From positions 1-34,757 of the forward strand of contig JAHFOS010000019.1 in NCBI GenBank assembly GCA_023261545.1: a stretch of DNA of 34,757 nt. Reading direction: 5' to 3'. Below the pieces are notes generated by a model. That model was not told where the DNA came from. It worked only from the letters and a program-made list of their open reading frames with translations, and did no database searches. Position numbers and translations under genes: made by a program. Each line of letters begins with the position of its first letter. Position 1 is the first letter of the stretch. Of the stretch, positions 30,616 to 34,757 are shown piece after piece. This DNA is from a bacterium (lineage in GTDB: Bacteria > Planctomycetota > JADGBV01).

Positions 30616-32178
30616 ATGGGTGGGATTTGGAAGGCAACCGGCGCCGTTATTCTGGCGTTTTTCCTGCTCGCCTTGCCGGCCCGGGCCGTGAGCTACGCCG
30701 AGTACCTCAAGCTGCCGGAAGCGGAACAGCGGAACCTGATCCGCAAATTCGTCAGGGAAGATGGCAACGGCTATTCCCTGGTCGCGGCCACGCGCTACAA
30801 GGTGCACAGCAAAATGGACCAGGAATTCCTCTTGCGCTGGGCCATCCGCATGGACGACTATTATGAAAAATTCTCCGGGATTTTCGTGGGGCCCTTCAAA
30901 CTTCGCGGCCAACCGGAACTTTACATTTTCCCCGATCTGCGGTCTTACCGCGAATTCGTGAATTCGCTCGGCTTTTCCGCTGGTTGGTCGGCGGGGATGT
31001 ACGTCCAGCCGAAAAAACTGCTGCTGGGGCAAAACAGTGATGGCGAGGCCTTCTTGAAGCTCACCTTGTTCCATGAGGGGACCCACCAGCTCCTGCACTA
31101 CTACCTGGGCCATGAGAATATCCCTCCCTGGTTCAACGAGGGCGTGGCCTGTAACTTTGAGACCTGGGACGAGAACGCTACCTTGGGCGAGAACATCCAA
31201 GCGGGAACGCTAATCTCTCAGCGCCGCGACCAGGTCTGTCGGACCTTCGATTCCCCCGACTTCCTCGGCGTTGAAGCGCTTTTCGCGCTTGATCAGCGCG
31301 GCTGGAACAGTTCCGAGAACCCCGGCCAGAACTACGCCGAGGCCTGGGCCATCATCAATTTCTTCTTCAACACCGACCGCGGCCAGAAGAACTTCAACAA
31401 GATCCTCAAGGCCATCAGCAATGGCGCCGACCTCAACAAGGCCATCCCCAAGGACGCTCGCATCAACTTGGAAAAGGAATGGTACGCCGACATCCGATCC
31501 AGGCTCATCCCCTACAACCGCTTCATTGCGCCGGCTTTCCCAAGCCCGTTGGATCAGGAGATGGAAAAACGCTGGTCGGAGATGCTGAATCGCCTGGGCC
31601 GGGATGAAATCGGAGGAAATGTCAAGGGTGGCGACGAAGGCGCTGAACGGCCAGACCGACCGAAAGGCGAGGAGCCGGCCGCTGGGGATCCAAGCGCGGA
31701 GGATGGCTCGCCGGGGGAAGAACAGGAAGACCTGAAGGGCGGGAAGACCACGGAGGATCCGGGAAAAGACGGCGGGGAACAGGAACCTGGAAGCAAGAAA
31801 AAAAATTTCAGGCTTCACCTGCACCGCGAGCTCACTTTTGAGAAAAAACTCGATCTCCTCGATCGGGGCCAAAAGGAATACCCCGCCCTCCTTGATTTCC
31901 ATTACTATCGAGGCCGCCTCTATTTCGAAAAAGGCGATAGCACCAAAGCCCTGGAAGAATTTCTCAAGGTGCAAAACAACAAGCCACCCCTTCCCGACAT
32001 CAACTACTACCTGGGGATGTGCTACTTCAAGACCGCCAACAAGGAAAAAGCCGGCTTCCATCTCGCCAAGGCCCAAAAGGAAAATCCGCACGATCCGGAG
32101 CTCAAGGGCATCCTGGAGCAGGTGCGCCCTTCGGAAGTGGAGCGCTACAAGATCCTGCTCCAAAGCCTGGGAAAGTGA
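30616..32178 (+). CDS. Exported DUF1570-like metallopeptidase with C-terminal TPR region
   Basis: A 520-residue protein with a signal peptide (residues 1-24, cleavage after PARA). The peptidase domain carries HEGTH (153-157, HExxH zinc motif) and PPWFNEGVACNFE, with Glu175 as probable third ligand, the gluzincin plan used by DUF1570/peptidase MA-like proteins of Planctomycetota. Residues about 325-395 are a highly charged Glu/Lys/Gly/Pro linker. The last 120 residues hold TPR-like helices (LLDFHYYRGRLYFEKGDSTKALEEFLKV, then INYYLGMCYFKTANKEKAGFHLAKA). ATG 30616 is the start that fits the signal peptide; no strong ribosome-binding site is seen. It precedes the secretion transporter by 261 nt, in the same direction. 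Confidence 0.87.
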   Translation: MGGIWKATGAVILAFFLLALPARAVSYAEYLKLPEAEQRNLIRKFVREDGNGYSLVAATRYKVHSKMDQEFLLRWAIRMDDYYEKFSGIFVGPFKLRGQPELYIFPDLRSYREFVNSLGFSAGWSAGMYVQPKKLLLGQNSDGEAFLKLTLFHEGTHQLLHYYLGHENIPPWFNEGVACNFETWDENATLGENIQAGTLISQRRDQVCRTFDSPDFLGVEALFALDQRGWNSSENPGQNYAEAWAIINFFFNTDRGQKNFNKILKAISNGADLNKAIPKDARINLEKEWYADIRSRLIPYNRFIAPAFPSPLDQEMEKRWSEMLNRLGRDEIGGNVKGGDEGAERPDRPKGEEPAAGDPSAEDGSPGEEQEDLKGGKTTEDPGKDGGEQEPGSKKKNFRLHLHRELTFEKKLDLLDRGQKEYPALLDFHYYRGRLYFEKGDSTKALEEFLKVQNNKPPLPDINYYLGMCYFKTANKEKAGFHLAKAQKENPHDPELKGILEQVRPSEVERYKILLQSLGK

Positions 32179-32282
32179 TCGCCGCGACCCGGTGAAACGT
32201 CCAAGTCCCTTCTCCGGGCGCTGTCGGATTTGCAATGCAGACATTGAGAGGGGTCGGTGAAAGCGTCTGACAGGCAAAAAGA

Positions 32283-32296
32283 TGCGACTTGTCGCA
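32283..32296 (+). promoter_or_regulatory. Short palindrome upstream of the transporter gene
   Basis: TGCGAC-TT-GTCGCA is a perfect 6-bp inverted repeat in the 261-base gap before the ABC transporter. It could be an operator or a weak hairpin. The gap holds no gene, and no firm -35/-10 is seen (a TTGACT lies at about 32346-32351). Confidence 0.3.
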
Positions 32297-32439
32297 CACC
32301 GTGGCGGCTTAAACTTGGGTGGTCCTCGTTGTTTTCAGTGTTCCATTGACTCACCATCAGATCGGGATTGATCGTTCGCGGTGCCATCGTCGGGCCGGCG
32401 GGTGAGGTATCGCGTCCAACTTGAGGCGCGACGCACGCC

Positions 32440-34596
32440 GTGAACTCCGGCATCAAGAGCCTCGTCCTCACCGCCCGCCAGCACGGGGTGGACCTGAGCT
32501 TAGAGCGCCTGGAACAGAAGTACGCTCTGGATGAGAACGAACCCGGCCTGCGCCAGCTTCTAAGTATCGCCAACGAGAATCAGCTCAAGGCGCGCAGCGT
32601 GCGCCTCTCCTGGGCTGATGCCAAGGAACTGGGCAAGGCTTTCCCCGTTATCGCCCTGCTCAAGAACCAGCACTACGCCATTTTCGTGAACATCGGCGGC
32701 GGCCAGAACGGCGAGGCCGAATACGTCTCGGTCCTCGATCCGCTGATCACGAACCCCAAGGTCGAGAAGCTGGAGAAGGACCGCGCCCTCGCTCTCTGGG
32801 ACGGGGAGGTTATCCTCCTGAAGCGCCACTTCGGCCTGCTGGACGAGGATCAGCCCTTTTCGATCCGCTGGATCGCCGCCGAGCTGTTCCGCCAGAAGGC
32901 CCTGCTGGTGCAGATCTTCCTCATTGCCCTGGTGATGCACAGCTTCGGTTTCCTGCCCATCATCTACACCATGACGGTCTTGGACAAGGTGGTGAACTTC
33001 AAGGCCACGGAGACCCTCACGGCCATCACCATCGGTGTTGCGCTGGGCCAGCTCTTCAACGGGGTTTTCGGTTATCTGAAAAAATATATCACGCTTTTTG
33101 TGACGGGACGTCTGGAGGCAAAACTTTCCTCCCGCGCCTTCCAGGCGGCCCTGGACCTTCCCTTGAATTTTTTCAGCCAACAGGATCGCTCCGTGGTCAT
33201 CAAGTCCGTCCAACAGGTGGAAAGCATCCGCCAGTTCATATCCGTGAAGCTCTTCGACACCATCCTCGACGCCAGTTCTTTGCTGATCTTCGTCCCCATC
33301 ATGGTGCTCTACAGTCCGGTGCTCTTCGCCGTGGTGTTCGTTTTCGCGCTGCTTATCGCGGGCAACAACATCTTCTCGTCGCGTCAGCAAAAAGAGGCCG
33401 TGCGCCGCGTGGGCACCATCGAGGCGCGCCGCCAGGCCCTGCTGACGGCCTCGGTGGGCGGCATCGAGACCGTGAAGTCCCTCACTCTCGAGGATCGCCA
33501 ATGCGACCAGTGGGATGAGTTCTCCTCTCAGTCCATCCAGGCCAGCATGGACCTTGGCAAACTCTCCGCCCGCTCGTCCCAGGTGAGCGCCACCCTCCAG
33601 CAGTTGATGACCGTGGTCTTGATTTTCGTCGGCGTGCTTCTGGTCTTTGACGGATCCTTGAGCGCCGGCGTGCTTATCGGAGCCAACATGCTGGCGGGGA
33701 AAATCACGAATCCCCTGGTGCAGCTCGTCACCCTCGCCACGGACTTCAAGATGCTGGAGATGTCCGTGACCTCCCTCGGCGCCGTCCTGAACGCGCGCCG
33801 GGAATCCATCTACCAGGGCGTCTGTCCCGCCATCCGCGGCGGCGTCGTTTTCAAGGATGTGCACTTCGCCTATAAGGAGGGTGATCCCATCCTCGACGGC
33901 CTCTCCTTCGAACTCCAGCCCCGGCAGACCGTGGCTCTGGTAGGGCCTTCGGGATGCGGCAAAACCACTGTTTCGCGCCTGCTGCTGGGCCTGCTGCGAC
34001 CCCAGGCTGGGACGGTCTTGATAGATGATGTGGAGATCAGAACCGTGGATCTGGTGCATCTGCGCATGAACGTCTCCTACATCGAGTCCAACAACACCTT
34101 TTTCAACGAATCCATCCGCGACAACATCACCAAGGCCATGCTCAACGCGCCCCAGGAACGGGTGCTCTGGGCCTCCAAGCTGGCGGGGCTGCACCGCGAG
34201 GTGGAGGCGATGCCCGATGGCTATGAGACCCTAGTGGCCCCCGGGGGCAGCAACCTCTCCTCGGGCCAGCGCCAGAAACTGGCCCTGGCCCGGGCGCTGC
34301 TGCGCAATCCGCGCGTCCTGATCCTGGACGAGGCCATCTCCAACCTCGGCATTGATGACATGATCGAATTCCGCAAAAATTTGGACGAAATCCGCAGTGG
34401 CAGGACCCTTATCATGATCACTCATGACCTCAGCCAGGTGGTGGGGGCCGATCAGATTGTGGTATTCCATAAGGGAAAAGCGGTGGAGTCCGGCAAGCAC
34501 GCGGAACTCCTGACCCGCAAAGGCGCTTACGCGGAAATGTGGAAAAAACAACAGATCCTCCACGGATCGGAGGCCCAGGCCTCCAAGCCGGCCTGA
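32440..34596 (+). CDS. Type I secretion ABC transporter with inactive C39-like domain (HlyB-type)
   Basis: A 718-residue ABC exporter of the HlyB/RtxB group. Residues 1-130 form a C39 peptidase-like domain (SGIKSLVLTARQHGVDLSLERL; HYAIFV; VLDPL) with no catalytic Cys at the N-terminus, as in HlyB, where this domain only holds the substrate. About five or six membrane segments follow (155-430). The ATPase has Walker A GPSGCGKT (502-509), signature LSSGQ (606-610), Walker B LILDEA (Asp630-Glu631) and the H-loop His662. The Q-loop reads YIESNNTFF, so the usual Gln seems to be Ser550, and the D-loop is SNLG. The start is GTG 32440. The next gene begins 3 nt later, so it is an operon with the probable fusion protein. 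The substrate, likely an RTX-like or unprocessed protein, is not in the window. Confidence 0.93.
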   Translation: MNSGIKSLVLTARQHGVDLSLERLEQKYALDENEPGLRQLLSIANENQLKARSVRLSWADAKELGKAFPVIALLKNQHYAIFVNIGGGQNGEAEYVSVLDPLITNPKVEKLEKDRALALWDGEVILLKRHFGLLDEDQPFSIRWIAAELFRQKALLVQIFLIALVMHSFGFLPIIYTMTVLDKVVNFKATETLTAITIGVALGQLFNGVFGYLKKYITLFVTGRLEAKLSSRAFQAALDLPLNFFSQQDRSVVIKSVQQVESIRQFISVKLFDTILDASSLLIFVPIMVLYSPVLFAVVFVFALLIAGNNIFSSRQQKEAVRRVGTIEARRQALLTASVGGIETVKSLTLEDRQCDQWDEFSSQSIQASMDLGKLSARSSQVSATLQQLMTVVLIFVGVLLVFDGSLSAGVLIGANMLAGKITNPLVQLVTLATDFKMLEMSVTSLGAVLNARRESIYQGVCPAIRGGVVFKDVHFAYKEGDPILDGLSFELQPRQTVALVGPSGCGKTTVSRLLLGLLRPQAGTVLIDDVEIRTVDLVHLRMNVSYIESNNTFFNESIRDNITKAMLNAPQERVLWASKLAGLHREVEAMPDGYETLVAPGGSNLSSGQRQKLALARALLRNPRVLILDEAISNLGIDDMIEFRKNLDEIRSGRTLIMITHDLSQVVGADQIVVFHKGKAVESGKHAELLTRKGAYAEMWKKQQILHGSEAQASKPA

Positions 34597-34599
34597 GCC

Positions 34600-34757
34600 A
34601 TGGCGGATAGTCCTCCGAGCGCCGGGTCGCCCCATCCCCCTTCACCGGAGGGCGGGGCTGGCTCGAATCCGGCCGGCCCATCAGATACGCCCCCCCGGAC
34701 TGCGGCTCCAAGCCAGCCGCCTCCGGCTTCGCCCCCTGCTCCAGAGGGAGCGGCCAA
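34600..34757 (+). CDS. Proline-rich N-terminus of the next gene, possibly HlyD-like fusion protein (partial)
   Basis: The gene begins at ATG 34600, 3 nt after the transporter stop, and stays open to the window end (52 codons). The visible part is a Pro/Ser/Ala/Gly-rich, presumably disordered tail (MADSPPSAGSPHPPSPEGG...). In HlyB-type operons the next gene usually encodes the membrane fusion protein (HlyD), whose cytoplasmic tail precedes a single membrane helix; that is the natural guess, but no HlyD feature is visible yet. Confidence 0.6.
   Translation, partial: MADSPPSAGSPHPPSPEGGAGSNPAGPSDTPPRTAAPSQPPPASPPAPEGAA

Noticed and set aside
32560-34194. 544-residue open frame on the minus strand
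   Set aside because: Antisense shadow of the ABC transporter; full of His, Asp and Glu with no domain.
34660-34680. GGCTCGAATCCGGCC, like a tRNA T-arm
   Set aside because: No acceptor stem or anticodon arm fits around it, and it lies in an open coding frame.

Overview
This is a GC-rich bacterial chromosomal segment (about 60-65% G+C by eye) with dense genes on both strands. No rRNA, tRNA or CRISPR array was seen. The gene content points to an uncultured, probably free-living heterotroph of the Planctomycetota/Verrucomicrobiota type or a neighbouring deep lineage. Supporting genes are a paired DUF1592-type cytochrome and DUF1552 protein, a DUF1559-like envelope protein, a DUF1570-like metallopeptidase, a lipase maturation factor homologue and a DUF4416 protein. 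The phylum is an inference from family distributions, not something the sequence proves. Many starts are TTG or GTG, often overlapping the preceding stop codon, and several genes seem to be leaderless or nearly so.

Layout. 1-637: 3' end of an Sdh1-type succinate dehydrogenase iron-sulfur subunit. 647-1361: Phd/VapC toxin-antitoxin pair with a palindromic operator. 1398-4870 (minus): a tightly overlapping operon of HU-like protein, glmS, a HAD phosphatase and a small GspE_N/zinc-ribbon protein. 4946-7066: a large membrane-anchored beta-sandwich protein of unknown function. 7063-7742 (minus): hicA-hicB with a palindrome on the -10 box. 7747-9583 (minus): DUF4416 gene and folC. 9584-10262: a long gap ending in a pyrimidine-rich leader before an RRM protein (10263-10601), followed by a strong terminator. 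10699-14486: the DUF1592 cytochrome/DUF1552 pair.

14535-17594 is an accessory patch: a transposase scrap, an AAA_14/DUF4143 ATPase, a degenerate DUF1559-like protein and a second hicB-hicA pair. 17642-22768 (minus) is an operon of GH20 hexosaminidase, a DUF4832-like TIM-barrel protein, acylphosphatase and lipase maturation factor. 22969-25745 holds a geranylgeranyl-reductase-type flavoprotein diverging from an RsbW-like kinase that is coupled to a Gfo/Idh/MocA oxidoreductase. 25975-28995 (minus) holds a sugar-acid-type SDR, a DUF192 protein and a LarA-like protein, with a small plus-strand ORF between them. 28996-29371 is a nested inverted-repeat element. 29372-30505 (minus) is a DegT/DnrJ aminotransferase. 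30616-34757 carries a DUF1570-like metallopeptidase with a TPR tail, a type I secretion ABC transporter with a peptidase-dead C39-like domain, and the proline-rich start of the next gene, probably the membrane fusion protein.

Functional themes are cell-envelope amino sugar supply (glmS) and breakdown (GH20), sugar-acid chemistry (SDR, LarA-like, Gfo/Idh), export (ABC transporter) and three toxin-antitoxin pairs within 17 kb. The best candidates for new biology are the nested palindromic repeat at 29041-29335, the leaderless promoters, the GH20/DUF4832/AcyP/LMF operon, the degenerate DUF1559-like protein and the atypical secretion transporter.
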